From positions 1-64,000 of the forward strand of contig NZ_QEPO01000001.1 in NCBI RefSeq assembly GCF_003252725.1: a stretch of 64,000 nucleotides of DNA, read 5' to 3'. A model generated the notes under the pieces. That model saw only the letters and a program-made list of their open reading frames with translations. It was not told the origin of the DNA and did no database searches. The translations under genes and the position numbers were made by a program. Positions 37,665 to 48,379 of this stretch are shown here, piece after piece (the stretch's first letter is position 1; each line of letters begins with the position of its first letter). The stretch comes from Haemophilus parainfluenzae. Lineage in GTDB: Bacteria > Pseudomonadota > Gammaproteobacteria > Enterobacterales > Pasteurellaceae.

Positions 37665-38879
37665 TTAACCGACAACAAAAGGTAAATAACCCGCTCGGAT
37701 GGCAAAAGGAATTGAAGTAATAATCACCCCAAGCACCAATACAAGTACTAACAATGCTTTACCGCCCCACACTCTGTATGGCAAGTTAGGATGAATCGCA
37801 CGTGCTTTCCAAACTAATGCTACCGGTAAAACCACTGCGTAGAACGCGAACATTTGACCAGCATAACCCAGAGCGAGAATAAAACCTTCCGGATAGAAAA
37901 GGGAGAAAAGCACTGGTGGAATGAAGGTCATTAAACCTAATGAAATACGCCCTGCATGAATATCAAAAGATTGCTTGAGCAAGTCTTCGATACATTCTAA
38001 TAAACCTAATGCCACCCCTAAGAATGAAGTGACCAATGCTAAAGTGGAGAAGATTTTTACCGCATTCGCAATAATTGGGCTTTGGGTGATTTCTAAGGTT
38101 GCTTTCACCAAGCCATTTAACGTGGCGTCTTCACGTAAAATTTGTAAAAACTCATTTTGGCTGAGTAAGCCGTGCGTAGAAAGCTGCCATAAAAAGTAAG
38201 CAAATAATGTGATGCCAGAACCCACTAAAATCGCAATGCGTAAGGATTTTACATTACCGTCTAAGTATTTATTTAAACTTGGAATGGAACCGTGGAAACC
38301 AAATGCCGTGAAAAATACAGGGCTTGCAGAAATAATTAAAGCGTTATCAATTGGCATCGCCATTAAGTTATCAAATTTGATGTTCGGTAGCATTAACGCG
38401 AGCACTAAGATAAAAGCAGCAATCATCACAAAGAATAACACGCGATTGATTTTATCCACGCTGTGGGTGCCGATGACAATAAAACTACCGAAGAAAATGG
38501 TGAATACAAGCACCGCGATTTTATTCATGGTATCTTTATCGTCCATGGCTGGGAGTAAATCCATTAATAAGGAACCACCACCACTCACATAAGCGGCAAT
38601 TAAGGCATATAAAAAGACAATTAAAACAGCAGTGGAAATAATTCGCCCTGCTTTACCAAAATATTGTGCAGCAAGTGTGCCGATTCCCGCATCGCTGTCA
38701 GCGGTTTGATACAGTTCCACGAATAAAAGTGCGGTGAAAGTAAGCACTGCCCACAAGCCAAGTAATAAGAAAACAGTCGCAGTTAAGCCAATCCCTGCAG
38801 AGGTGAGTGGCATTGCCAACATCCCCGCACCAATCATGGTTCCTGCAACAAGTAAGGTACTTCCCACGGTCTTGTTCAT
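37665..38879 (-). CDS. tyrP: Tyrosine-specific transporter TyrP
   Basis: The 404-residue inner-membrane amino-acid permease is of the aromatic amino acid (HAAAP) family. The N-terminal LLVAGTMIGAGMLAMPL is the family signature. The AFGFHGSIPSL segment in the middle and about eleven helices follow. Similar TnaB/Mtr transporters differ mainly in substrate. Tyrosine is the best guess, supported by two TyrR-like boxes just upstream. Confidence in tyrosine over tryptophan is moderate. Confidence 0.88.
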   Translation of the reverse strand: MNKTVGSTLLVAGTMIGAGMLAMPLTSAGIGLTATVFLLLGLWAVLTFTALLFVELYQTADSDAGIGTLAAQYFGKAGRIISTAVLIVFLYALIAAYVSGGGSLLMDLLPAMDDKDTMNKIAVLVFTIFFGSFIVIGTHSVDKINRVLFFVMIAAFILVLALMLPNIKFDNLMAMPIDNALIISASPVFFTAFGFHGSIPSLNKYLDGNVKSLRIAILVGSGITLFAYFLWQLSTHGLLSQNEFLQILREDATLNGLVKATLEITQSPIIANAVKIFSTLALVTSFLGVALGLLECIEDLLKQSFDIHAGRISLGLMTFIPPVLFSLFYPEGFILALGYAGQMFAFYAVVLPVALVWKARAIHPNLPYRVWGGKALLVLVLVLGVIITSIPFAIRAGYLPFVVG

Positions 38880-38895
38880 TTTATCTTCCTTAGGT

Positions 38896-38936
38896 TGTAA
38901 TAATAAATTTACGATGATTGTATTTTAATCTTTACA
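38896..38936. promoter_or_regulatory. Two TyrR-like boxes upstream of tyrP
   Basis: Box A (38896-38913, TGTAAT-N6-TTTACG) and box B (38919-38936, TGTATT-N6-TTTACA) each match TGTAAA-N6-TTTACA at 10 of 12 positions. Both keep the invariant G-N14-C. They are 23 bases apart, about two helical turns, which fits cooperative binding as known for E. coli tyrP. Confidence 0.7.
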
Positions 38937-39055
38937 GTGTGTAAAGTAGGGAAAACAAAATTCTTCTACAAAATGTACGGTAGAAATGACCGCACTTTCC
39001 CGATAAAATAGCCGGCGAATCAATTAAGACAAGAGACAATAGTAGGAGAGCTCTT

Positions 39056-39919
39056 ATGATTTATAGTATGACAGCCTTTGCACGCCTTGAAATCAAGAAA
39101 GATTGGGGTGATGCAGTTTGGGAAATTCGTTCGGTTAACCAACGTTATTTGGAAAACTTTTTCCGCTTGCCAGAGCAATTTCGTGGCTTGGAAAATGCTT
39201 TGCGTGAGAAACTTCGTCAAAATCTCACTCGCGGTAAAATTGAATGTTCATTGCGTATTGATAGCAAAAAACAAGCGGCGGCTGAGCTCAATTTAAATAA
39301 AGAATTAGCGAATCAAGTTATTCAATCTTTACAATGGATTAAGGCACAAGCTGGTGAGGGCGAAATCAATTTAGCGGACGTATTGCGTTATCCCGGCGTG
39401 GTAGAAGCGGCTGAGCAAGATTTAGATGCTATCAGTCAAGATTTGTTGACAGCTTTTGATGAGTTGTTGGTGGAATTTATTGCAATGCGTGGGCGTGAAG
39501 GCGAAAAATTGCAAGCCATTATTCAACAACGTCTTGATGGTATTACGGTAGAAGCTGAAAAAGTGCGGTCACAAATGCCGGCGGTTTTACAATGGCAGCG
39601 TGAGCGTTTATTGCAACGTTTTGAAGAAGCGAAGATTCAACTAGATCCACAACGAGTCGAACAAGAAATGATTTTACTGGCGCAACGTGTGGACGTGGCG
39701 GAAGAATTAGATCGTCTGCAAATGCACGTGAAAGAAACCAATAATATCTTGAAAAAAGGCGGGGCAGTGGGCCGTAAACTGGACTTTATGATGCAAGAGC
39801 TGAATCGTGAATCTAACACTTTGGCATCAAAGTCCATTAATGCCGATATTACCGCTTCTGCTGTGGAGTTGAAAGTATTAATTGAACAAATGCGTGAACA
39901 AATTCAAAACCTTGAATAG
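39056..39919 (+). CDS. yicC: YicC family endoribonuclease
   Basis: The 287-residue protein starts MIYSMTAFAR, the family signature, continues with WEIRSVNQRYLE and ends with the DUF1732 domain ([20 protein letters not shown]). YicC-like proteins act in RNA turnover. Their exact targets are not settled. AGGAGAGCTCTT precedes the ATG. The gene lies 8 bases before ygfZ and probably shares its transcript. Confidence 0.92.
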   Translation: MIYSMTAFARLEIKKDWGDAVWEIRSVNQRYLENFFRLPEQFRGLENALREKLRQNLTRGKIECSLRIDSKKQAAAELNLNKELANQVIQSLQWIKAQAGEGEINLADVLRYPGVVEAAEQDLDAISQDLLTAFDELLVEFIAMRGREGEKLQAIIQQRLDGITVEAEKVRSQMPAVLQWQRERLLQRFEEAKIQLDPQRVEQEMILLAQRVDVAEELDRLQMHVKETNNILKKGGAVGRKLDFMMQELNRESNTLASKSINADITASAVELKVLIEQMREQIQNLE

Positions 39920-39927
39920 GAAAAATC

Positions 39928-40767
39928 ATGGCAACATTTATTTCATTAAACCACTATGATTTGGTGGAAGTGGCGGGCGTGGATGCGGAAAAATATCTGC
40001 AAGGCCAATTAACTTGTGATGTGGTGCATTTAGCAGCTGGCGCTTCAACGCTTACAGCGCATTGCGATCCTAAAGGTAAAATGAATTCCTTATTCCGCTT
40101 AATTAAGCTTTCAGCAGAGCAGTTTTTGATTTTAATGCCGAAAGCTTTATTAGCTCCACTCGATCATTTAAAAAAATATGCGGTGTTTTCAAAAGTGACC
40201 TTTCAAGTATTGGATTGGCAAATTGTCGGCTTGATTGGTGAAAAGTGCGGTCGAATTTACGCGCAGATTCAATTAGATATTGATGAAAACCGTGCAATTT
40301 TGATCAATCCAACACCGTTAGATGTCACTTTTAATGGCGATGAAAAACAATGGCTTTGTGCGGATATTCAAGCGGGCTTACCAAGCTTGAGCGCAGAAAC
40401 GCAAAATGAATTTATCCCGCAGGCATTAAATCTACAAGCGATTGAACAAGCGATTTCTTTTACTAAAGGCTGTTATATCGGGCAGGAAACCGTCGCACGT
40501 GCCAAATATCGTGGCGCCAATAAACGTGCGATGTATGTGCTTTCGGGGGAAACCACGGTTACACCGAAAATCGGTAGCGAAATAGAAATGCAGTTAGAAA
40601 CAGCTTGGCGTAAAACCGGTACGATCGTAAGTGCGGTCAATTTTGACGGCGTTTTATGGTTACACGTGGTGATGAATAACGATTTAGAAGAAGGGACGCA
40701 TTTCCGTTTACCTGAAGATGGAACCGTTCTGAAAATTGAACCATTACCTTATTCCATCAATAGCTAA
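39928..40767 (+). CDS. ygfZ: tRNA-modifying / folate-binding protein YgfZ
   Basis: The 279-residue protein resembles the glycine cleavage T protein. It has the diagnostic motif KGCYIGQETVARAKYRG near residue 180, with the conserved Cys. Family knowledge: YgfZ binds folate and supports certain iron-sulfur enzymes such as MiaB. It follows yicC closely. AGGAAAAATC precedes the start. Confidence 0.92.
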   Translation: MATFISLNHYDLVEVAGVDAEKYLQGQLTCDVVHLAAGASTLTAHCDPKGKMNSLFRLIKLSAEQFLILMPKALLAPLDHLKKYAVFSKVTFQVLDWQIVGLIGEKCGRIYAQIQLDIDENRAILINPTPLDVTFNGDEKQWLCADIQAGLPSLSAETQNEFIPQALNLQAIEQAISFTKGCYIGQETVARAKYRGANKRAMYVLSGETTVTPKIGSEIEMQLETAWRKTGTIVSAVNFDGVLWLHVVMNNDLEEGTHFRLPEDGTVLKIEPLPYSINS

Positions 40768-40811
40768 AAAACGATTTAGTCATTGATGACTTATAAGCAT
40801 CATTAATGATG

Positions 40812-40848
40812 AAAAGAGAGAGCCGCAATGTTCTCTCTTTTTTTATTT
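40812..40848 (+). terminator. Terminator after ygfZ
   Basis: AAAGAGAGA / TCTCTCTTT forms a 9-base-pair stem with a 10-base loop, followed by a long T-run. It ends the yicC-ygfZ unit. Confidence 0.85.
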
Positions 40849-40893
40849 TTTTAAAATCCGCTATAATTCTGAAAAACTCATGAATTGAACACT

Positions 40894-42012
40894 ATGACTT
40901 ATTATCTTGGCATCATGTCTGGCACCAGCCTTGACGGAGTGGATATTGCCCTTATTGATATCCAATCTAATCAAACCAAATTAATTGCGGCAGATTTTAC
41001 ACCGATGCCGGCAAATTTACGCGAAAAAGTGACCGCACTTATTCAATCAGGCACAACTACGTTACAGGCTCTGGGAGAACTTGACCATCAATTTGGTTTA
41101 CTGTATGCCGATTGCGTAAATACCTTTTTACATAAATACCAGTTAAAACCAGAACAGATCGAAGCCATTGGCTGTCATGGACAAACAGTGTGGCATTCCC
41201 CAAAAGGTCAATTTCCGTTTACCATGCAAATCGGTGATATGAATTTATTAGCCGCTAAAACAGGCATTACGGTCGTTGGTGATTTGCGCCGTAAAGATAT
41301 GGCGTTTGGTGGACAAGGCGCACCTTTGGTACCCGCTTTTCATCAAGCGGTATTTTTTGATCCTCATTGGGCAACGGTGATGCTGAATATTGGCGGTATT
41401 AGCAATGTATCGTTATTGATACCTGAACAGCCTGTCATTGGCTTTGATACGGGAACGGGTAATACCTTGCTTGACCAATGGATCGAAAAGCATCAAGGCA
41501 AAGCCTACGACAAAAATGGTGAATGGGCGGCTTCAGGTCAAGTGAATCCAGATTTGTTAGCGGCATTATTAGATGAAGATTTCTTTCAGCTTCCACCACC
41601 GAAAAGTACCGGACGTGAATTATTTAATCTAACTTGGTTAGAGAATAAAATTCAAAAAATAGCAGAAAAAACGACCGCACTTTTACCACAAGATGTGCAA
41701 GCCACTTTGGCAGAATTTACCGTGCAAAGTATTGTTTTAGCCCTTAATAATATTCAGACGACATTACCATGCAGATTACTTGTTTGTGGCGGAGGTGCTA
41801 AAAATCAGGCAATCATGAATGGTTTAAAACAGGCATTACCAGATTGGCGTATTCAACTGACGACTGAATTAGAACTTGATATCGATTATGTGGAGGCTGC
41901 GGCTTTTGCTTGGTTGGCTTATCGTCGTATGCATAATTTGCCGGCTAATTTGCCGAGTGTGACGGGCGCCACAAGTGCGGTCAGTTTAGGGGCGATTTTT
42001 CCAAAGGAATAA
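40894..42012 (+). CDS. anmK: Anhydro-N-acetylmuramic acid kinase
   Basis: The 372-residue kinase turns anhydroMurNAc into MurNAc-6-phosphate in cell-wall recycling. It has [17 protein letters not shown], the phosphate-2 loop [12 protein letters not shown], and [10 protein letters not shown] with the catalytic Asp nearby. I prefer the ATG at 40894. A TTG nine bases upstream is also open. TATAAT at 40862-40867 could be its -10 element. The next gene, murQ, acts on its product. Confidence 0.94.
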   Translation: MTYYLGIMSGTSLDGVDIALIDIQSNQTKLIAADFTPMPANLREKVTALIQSGTTTLQALGELDHQFGLLYADCVNTFLHKYQLKPEQIEAIGCHGQTVWHSPKGQFPFTMQIGDMNLLAAKTGITVVGDLRRKDMAFGGQGAPLVPAFHQAVFFDPHWATVMLNIGGISNVSLLIPEQPVIGFDTGTGNTLLDQWIEKHQGKAYDKNGEWAASGQVNPDLLAALLDEDFFQLPPPKSTGRELFNLTWLENKIQKIAEKTTALLPQDVQATLAEFTVQSIVLALNNIQTTLPCRLLVCGGGAKNQAIMNGLKQALPDWRIQLTTELELDIDYVEAAAFAWLAYRRMHNLPANLPSVTGATSAVSLGAIFPKE

Positions 42013-42924
<912 letters not shown>

Positions 42925-42932
42925 GCAAAAAT

Positions 42933-42966
42933 AAAACGCTAGGCATCAAACCTAGCGTTTTTTATT
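42933..42966. terminator. Terminator between murQ and the phosphohexomutase
   Basis: AAAACGCTAGG / CCTAGCGTTTT forms a strong stem with T-run after and A-run before, suitable for both convergent genes. Confidence 0.88.
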
Positions 42967-42984
42967 ATTTAATAGTTTACTCAA

Positions 42985-44643
42985 TTAGCAATCTTGTTTG
43001 CCGTAAGCATCTTGACGAAGGATTTGACGAACGCCTTCATCAAATTGTGCTAAAACTTGATCCGCGTCTTTTGGATCTTTACCACGAGCATCAAGATAGA
43101 ACTTGATTTTCGGTTCTGTACCTGATGGGCGAACGATTAAGCGGCTACCGTTTGCTAGTACGAATACGAGGATGTCGCTTTGACGATCAGTTTTAGTGTG
43201 GTCGATGAATTGTGCCACTTTAACTCCACCTACTTCAGCTGGAGGCGTGTTACGAAGAGCGGTCATTAATTTACCAATTTCAGATAAATCGCTTACACGG
43301 ATAGAAATTTGACCACTTACATAAGCACCGAATTCTTGTGTGAAGTCATTGGCATAATCCGCTAAGGTTTTGCCTTGTGCTTTTAAGTGACGAACTAAAT
43401 CTAAGAACACGATCGCCGCAGAAATACCGTCTTTATCGCGTACTTTATCAGGGTCAACTAAGTAACCAAGCGCTTCTTCGAAACCGAATAATAAGCCTTG
43501 AACTTTGCCGATGTATTTGAAACCGGTTAAGGTTTCTTCTGATTGGAAGCCGTATTTTTTCGCAATTTCAGCAAGCGCTGGAGAAGATACTAAAGAACAC
43601 GCTAATACGCCTTTCTCGCCTTTTGCATGGTATTGTTTTGCTAAATACCAACCTAAGAAACAACCTACTACGTTACCGTGTAAAGGTTTCCAGTTGCCTT
43701 CTGCATCTGGAACAGCTACCGCCAAGCGGTCTGCATCTGGGTCATTGGCAATAATGAATTCAGCATTGTGTTCTTTTGCCACTTTAATCGCTAAGTCTAA
43801 TGCACCTTTTTCTTCTGGGTTAGGGAAGTTTACCGTTGGGAATGTACCGTCTGGCCATACTTGCTCTGCCACGATATGAGGTTGTGGAAGACCTGCTTTG
43901 GTTAAGGTTTTGCTTAATACTTCATAGCCTACACCGTGCATTGCGGTATAAACGTAGTTAATATCTGATTTAGGCTCTTTAGCAAGAGAAGCGGTTTTTT
44001 CGATATAAGCATTAACTACTTCATCATCTAACATCACATAATCTTGGCTACGAGGTAAATCTTTTACATTGCCTGCTGCTACTTTATCGATCAAAGTTGC
44101 GATATCTTTGTCAGCAGGAGAAACGATTTGGCCACCGCCGTTCGCTTTACCTAAGTAAACTTTATAACCGTTATCTTCCGGAGGGTTGTGACTTGCAGTC
44201 ACCATGACACCCGCAGTGGTATCAAAATATTGGATTGCGTAAGCTAATACTGGAGTGGGTAATTTACGTGGAAGTAAGTAAGCTTTCACGCCTGCACCCG
44301 CCATGATTTCAGCCGTATCACGTGCGAAAACATCAGAGTTTTTACGACCGTCGTAACCAATCACGATAGAAGGTTGTTTGTCGTAATCTTTTAAATAATC
44401 CGCTAAACCACCTGCTGCTTGTGCTACTAAAACACGGTTCATCCCCATAGGGCCTGCTTGTAATGGTCCACGAAGCCCAGCAGTACCAAATTGTAAACGG
44501 CCACTAAAGCGAGCTTGTAATTCAGATTGTGCTTTTTCATCACCATTTTTCGCCGCGGTTAAAAGTGCGGTTAATTCTGCATGAGTTTCTGCATCAGGAT
44601 CTTGGTTTAACCAGTTTTGTGCAATATCAAAAAGCGTTGTCAT
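42985..44643 (-). CDS. Phospho-sugar mutase (phosphoglucomutase / phosphomannomutase)
   Basis: The 552-residue alpha-D-phosphohexomutase has all four domain motifs. The phosphoserine loop is GVMVTASHNPPEDNGYKVYL, the metal-binding loop is NDPDADR, the sugar-binding loop is EEALGY, and the phosphate-binding loop is RPSGTEPKIKFY. The substrate, glucose-1/6-phosphate or mannose phosphate, cannot be fixed from these motifs, so I leave the symbol blank. It supplies hexose phosphates for surface glycans. Confidence 0.92.
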   Translation of the reverse strand: MTTLFDIAQNWLNQDPDAETHAELTALLTAAKNGDEKAQSELQARFSGRLQFGTAGLRGPLQAGPMGMNRVLVAQAAGGLADYLKDYDKQPSIVIGYDGRKNSDVFARDTAEIMAGAGVKAYLLPRKLPTPVLAYAIQYFDTTAGVMVTASHNPPEDNGYKVYLGKANGGGQIVSPADKDIATLIDKVAAGNVKDLPRSQDYVMLDDEVVNAYIEKTASLAKEPKSDINYVYTAMHGVGYEVLSKTLTKAGLPQPHIVAEQVWPDGTFPTVNFPNPEEKGALDLAIKVAKEHNAEFIIANDPDADRLAVAVPDAEGNWKPLHGNVVGCFLGWYLAKQYHAKGEKGVLACSLVSSPALAEIAKKYGFQSEETLTGFKYIGKVQGLLFGFEEALGYLVDPDKVRDKDGISAAIVFLDLVRHLKAQGKTLADYANDFTQEFGAYVSGQISIRVSDLSEIGKLMTALRNTPPAEVGGVKVAQFIDHTKTDRQSDILVFVLANGSRLIVRPSGTEPKIKFYLDARGKDPKDADQVLAQFDEGVRQILRQDAYGKQDC

Positions 44644-44768
44644 GATGTTTTCTCCTTGTAAAAACTAATTCTTGTTAGACTAGCTGAAAATGACTTTAAT
44701 TTAAATGACTATTTTGCTTTTTTACTGAAAATTTAAGCTTTTTTTGATCGCAACCGTTTTCTCTTGAT

Positions 44769-44798
44769 ATAAAAACGGCGTAAAAATATTTACGCCGT
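44769..44798 (-). terminator. Terminator after the lipoprotein gene
   Basis: ACGGCGTAAA / TTTACGCCGT forms a stem, and the minus strand continues into a T-rich tract. It lies 35 bases after the lipoprotein stop. Confidence 0.78.
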
Positions 44799-44832
44799 GA
44801 GTGAGATATAAATTTATATAAAATAATAAAAA

Positions 44833-45402
44833 TTAGAGAAGAAGGGCTGAACCCCATTTAATAATATCAAAGAAGAATTTGTTTTGATTGGTGGCAATAC
44901 CATCACCCGTTTTCTTCAATGTACCATCATCATTTTTCGTTTCATCTACCATGCCATTTACATATTGGCCTTTCACGACATCTAAGTCTTCTTTTGCCTG
45001 AGTACGTAAAATTTGGCAAGCTTTTGGCTCTAATGCATCGACATCCCCAATTTCTGCGCGGAACTTCTTAAATTGATAGGTCGCGTAATTCATTGATTTT
45101 TCATCTTTTTGAATCATTTTTACATAGTCTTCACCGATGATTTTTTCTAACGGATAGAAAAAGACATATTGGGAATGAATATAGCTATCTTCTTTGGCAA
45201 AATGTTGTTGCTGAATGCGAGTTAAATTCGGATAGATACATTGTTCAGCTTGTTTACTTGCGATAGCCCATGTTTTTGCATTGGCATCAGACAGGAGATA
45301 GTCTGCTTGTGCGAATTCAGCAGGAATAGTTGACTGTGATGAACCGAATAAACTACAAGCATTCAATAGCATAACGCTGCTTAAAAAAATAATTTTTTTC
45401 AC
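44833..45402 (-). CDS. Predicted lipoprotein of unknown function
   Basis: The 189-residue precursor has a lipobox (MLLNAC, Cys16) and so should be membrane-anchored on the periplasmic side. The mature protein is helical with two further cysteines (Cys55 in EQCIYPN and one in PKACQIL). I recognise no family. It ends in a hydrophobic stretch ([10 protein letters not shown]). A similar gene lies upstream of menB in related Haemophilus, from memory only. Confidence 0.72.
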   Translation of the reverse strand: MKKIIFLSSVMLLNACSLFGSSQSTIPAEFAQADYLLSDANAKTWAIASKQAEQCIYPNLTRIQQQHFAKEDSYIHSQYVFFYPLEKIIGEDYVKMIQKDEKSMNYATYQFKKFRAEIGDVDALEPKACQILRTQAKEDLDVVKGQYVNGMVDETKNDDGTLKKTGDGIATNQNKFFFDIIKWGSALLL

Positions 45403-45546
45403 TTAAATTTCCTTACTAAAGTTGGAATGGCGGAATTTTAACAACAACGACATAATTGTAAAGTCTTCAATAATTGATTTTCTTTCCCGAACTAAAAAAC
45501 TTCCGCTATAATGACCGCACTTTTTACACTTATAAAGGAAAGAACA

Positions 45547-46404
45547 ATGCAAAATCCAAAAGATGATGTTTTATATGCACCAGTTGAGTGGGTTGATCAC
45601 AGCGAAGGTTACACTGATATTCGTTTCCACAAATCGACTGATGGTATTGCAAAAATTACCATTAATCGTCCAGAAGTACGCAATGCATTTCGTCCGCAAA
45701 CAGTTAAAGAAATGATCCATGCATTTTCTAACGCGCGTTTCGATGAAAAAATTGGCGTGATTGTGTTAACTGGCGAAGGCGAAAAAGCATTCTGTTCTGG
45801 CGGTGACCAAAAAATTCGTGGTGACTACGGCGGTTACAAAGATGAAAGCGGTGTGCATCATTTAAATGTATTGGATTTCCAACGTGATATTCGTACTTGT
45901 CCAAAACCAGTGGTGGCAATGGTGGCTGGATATGCAATTGGTGGCGGTCACGTATTGCATATGTTATGTGATTTAACCATCGCAGCAGAGAATGCGATTT
46001 TTGGTCAAACTGGTCCTAAAGTAGGTTCATTTGACGGTGGCTGGGGTGCAAGCTATATGGCGCGTTTAGTTGGTCAGAAAAAAGCTCGCGAAATTTGGTT
46101 CTTATGCCGTCAATATAATGCGCAAGAAGCATTAGATATGGGCTTAGTGAATACCGTAGTACCTTATGCAGATTTAGAAAAAGAAACCGTGCGTTGGTGT
46201 CGTGAAATGTTACGTAACAGCCCAATTGCATTACGTTGCTTGAAAGCTGCATTAAATGCAGACTGTGATGGCCAATCTGGTTTACAAGAACTCGCGGGTA
46301 ACGCAACCATGTTGTTCTATATGACTGAAGAAGGGCAAGAAGGTCGTAACGCGTTCAACGAAAAACGCGCACCAGACTTCAGCAAATTCAGACGCAATCC
46401 TTAA
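45547..46404 (+). CDS. menB: 1,4-dihydroxy-2-naphthoyl-CoA synthase
   Basis: The 285-residue crotonase-fold enzyme of menaquinone synthesis closes the second ring. It has the oxyanion-hole segments [14 protein letters not shown] and [20 protein letters not shown] and the C-terminal motif with Asp/Tyr for catalysis ([16 protein letters not shown]). AAAGGAAAGAAC precedes the ATG at 45547. An upstream in-frame ATG at 45511 lies inside the promoter and uptake signal region and is unlikely. Confidence 0.95.
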   Translation: MQNPKDDVLYAPVEWVDHSEGYTDIRFHKSTDGIAKITINRPEVRNAFRPQTVKEMIHAFSNARFDEKIGVIVLTGEGEKAFCSGGDQKIRGDYGGYKDESGVHHLNVLDFQRDIRTCPKPVVAMVAGYAIGGGHVLHMLCDLTIAAENAIFGQTGPKVGSFDGGWGASYMARLVGQKKAREIWFLCRQYNAQEALDMGLVNTVVPYADLEKETVRWCREMLRNSPIALRCLKAALNADCDGQSGLQELAGNATMLFYMTEEGQEGRNAFNEKRAPDFSKFRRNP

Positions 46405-46419
46405 TTTTAATCATAAGAA

Positions 46420-46459
46420 GTGCGGTTAGAAATCAGTGTGTTTTTAACCGCCTTGTCAT
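46420..46459. repeat. Left copy of the hairpin repeat flanking the GT25 gene
   Basis: This 40-base element begins GTGCGGTTAG and ends CCTTGTCAT. Its arms GTGCGGTTA... / TTAACCGC can pair and look like a decayed uptake-signal terminator after menB. It is nearly identical to 47275-47316. The two copies differ by two substitutions and two small gaps. Confidence 0.75.
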
Positions 46460-46498
46460 GATATATCTCGATCCTTATTCATATTTTAGAATTATTTT

Positions 46499-47269
46499 AT
46501 GTCCTGTGTGAAACAACATAATTATGTGATTAGCTTAACCAGAGAAACAAAACGTCGCAAACATATTGAACAAGAATTTGGTCGGCAAAATATCCTTTTT
46601 TCATTTTTTGATGCAGTGACACCAGATCGTATTGAGGATGTTGCAAAGAAATTTAATATTATTTTAGATCGCTCTTCAGAAGCTAAATTATGGGATGGGG
46701 AAATCGGTTGTGCGTTAAGTCATATCTCACTATGGAATTTAGCAGTAGAAAAGAACTTGGATTATATCAATATTTTTGAAGATGATATTTACTTAGGCGA
46801 GAATGCAAAAGAGCTGTTAGAAGTCGATTATTTGCCTGATGATATTGATGTATTGAAGCTTGAAGCTAATGGAAGAATGGTATTTCGCGCGCCTAGATCA
46901 GCAAAGTATGATAGAAAGATTTATCCCATAACATTTAAGCAATCAGGAACGGCGGGTTATACCGTGACAGCGAAAGGCGCTAAATATCTTCTCGAACAGG
47001 TAAAAAATAAACCCCTTGAGGTGGCCATTGATTCTCTTATCTTTGAGCATTTTTTGAATTTAAAGGATTACAAAGTGGTTCAGCTTTCACCAGGGATTTG
47101 TGTGCAAGATTTTGTTGTGAATCCGGATAAGCCTTTTGAAAGTAGTTTGCAAAAAGGTAGAGAGTCGGTTTGTGAAAATCAAACGAAATTTTCAGTCTTT
47201 GAAAGAATCATAAACGAATTTATGAGAGTAAAACGTAAATTATTTATGAAACAAGTGCCTTTTAAATAG
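46499..47269 (+). CDS. Glycosyltransferase family 25 (LPS biosynthesis)
   Basis: The 256-residue enzyme fits the GT25 family of LPS galactosyl- and glucosyltransferases. It has NYVISLTRETKRRKHIEQ at the N-terminus, WDGEIGCALSHISLW near residue 63, the FEDDIYLG metal-binding motif and the AGYTVTAKGAKYLL block. It would act on the oligosaccharide at the cytoplasmic face. It is inserted between menB and menC, which are otherwise neighbours, and is bracketed by a duplicated hairpin sequence. I did not find a strong ribosome-binding site. Confidence 0.85.
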   Translation: MSCVKQHNYVISLTRETKRRKHIEQEFGRQNILFSFFDAVTPDRIEDVAKKFNIILDRSSEAKLWDGEIGCALSHISLWNLAVEKNLDYINIFEDDIYLGENAKELLEVDYLPDDIDVLKLEANGRMVFRAPRSAKYDRKIYPITFKQSGTAGYTVTAKGAKYLLEQVKNKPLEVAIDSLIFEHFLNLKDYKVVQLSPGICVQDFVVNPDKPFESSLQKGRESVCENQTKFSVFERIINEFMRVKRKLFMKQVPFK

Positions 47270-47274
47270 AATGC

Positions 47275-47316
47275 GTGCGGTTAAAATCTGTGTATTTTTA
47301 ACCGCACTTTTGTCAT
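47275..47316. repeat. Right copy of the hairpin repeat flanking the GT25 gene
   Basis: This 42-base copy includes an intact uptake signal complement (47301-47309) and the stem GTGCGGTTAAAA / TTTTTAACCGCAC. It lies 14 bases before the menC start and may act as a terminator or as a relic of the insertion event that placed the GT25 gene here. Confidence 0.75.
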
Positions 47317-47329
47317 CAAGGAGAATAAG

Positions 47330-48319
47330 ATGGAAACCAAATCATTTAATCTTTATCGTTATTCTATTCCCGTCGATAGTCAGTTAATTTTACGTGGACG
47401 TTTTTTAAAACGTCGTGAAGGCTTGATTGTGCGTGTAGCTTGCAGCCGTGATGGCTGGGGGGAAATTGCACCTTTACCTGAGTTTAGTGAAGAAACCATC
47501 GAACAAGCGCAAGAGCAAGCCATTGAATGGCTGACGAATTGGTGTCATGCAAGCTGCGAAGCACCAAGAGTTCCACTTGACGGCTGTTATCCTTCTGTTG
47601 CCTTTGGTATTAGCACGGCGATGGATGAGATGAAACGTTATTTAAATGAGGAAGGTAACTATCATACCGCGCCTTTGTGCTATGGTGATCCTGATGAGTT
47701 ATATGCAGAACTTAATCAAATGCCAGGTGACAAAGTCGCTAAAATCAAAGTCGGTATGTATGAAGCGAATCGTGATGGCTTGATTACGGATATGTTTCTT
47801 GAAGCCATTCCTGATTTACAATTACGTCTAGATGCGAATCGCCAATGGACGTTGGAAAAGGCGTTAAAATTTGCGGAGAAAGTAAAACCACAACATCGTT
47901 CACGTATTCAGTTTTTGGAAGAACCTTGTAAAACCCGTGAAGAAAGCCTCCAGTTTGCAGCTCAAACAGGCATTAATATTGCTTGGGATGAAAGTGTACG
48001 TGAGCCAGATTTTCTTTTAGAAAAAGAACCGCACTTAAGTGCCATTGTAATTAAACCAACATTGGTTGGTTCGCTACAAGATTGTCAAAAGTTGATTGCG
48101 CAAGCACATAGCTTAGGCATAAAAGCAGTGATTAGCTCGAGTATTGAAAGTAGCTTAGGATTGACTCAACTTGCTCGTATTGCGGCACAATATACACCCA
48201 ATGTAACACCAGGATTAGATACGTTAAATTTGATGCAACATCAGGTATTACGTGCGTGGCCAGGCTCAGATTTACCGCTAATTGATTTAAATTCAGAATT
48301 TATTACCAAAATCGTCTAG
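47330..48319 (+). CDS. menC: o-Succinylbenzoate synthase
   Basis: The 329-residue enolase-superfamily enzyme of menaquinone synthesis dehydrates SHCHC. It has the KxK motif ([10 protein letters not shown]), the metal ligand series in [16 protein letters not shown] and IAWDESV, and the second-shell lysine in [22 protein letters not shown] precedes the ATG. It is separated from menB by the GT25 gene. Confidence 0.94.
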   Translation: METKSFNLYRYSIPVDSQLILRGRFLKRREGLIVRVACSRDGWGEIAPLPEFSEETIEQAQEQAIEWLTNWCHASCEAPRVPLDGCYPSVAFGISTAMDEMKRYLNEEGNYHTAPLCYGDPDELYAELNQMPGDKVAKIKVGMYEANRDGLITDMFLEAIPDLQLRLDANRQWTLEKALKFAEKVKPQHRSRIQFLEEPCKTREESLQFAAQTGINIAWDESVREPDFLLEKEPHLSAIVIKPTLVGSLQDCQKLIAQAHSLGIKAVISSSIESSLGLTQLARIAAQYTPNVTPGLDTLNLMQHQVLRAWPGSDLPLIDLNSEFITKIV

Positions 48320-48379
48320 AGATAAGACCACCATTACACAAAAAATCGCTATAATTCGCACAAGTTAAAGGATGTGAAA

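Noticed and set aside
40779-40812. Short repeated ATGAT-like sequence after ygfZ as a regulatory element
   Set aside because: The match is short and imperfect and adjoins a clear terminator. I saw no further support.
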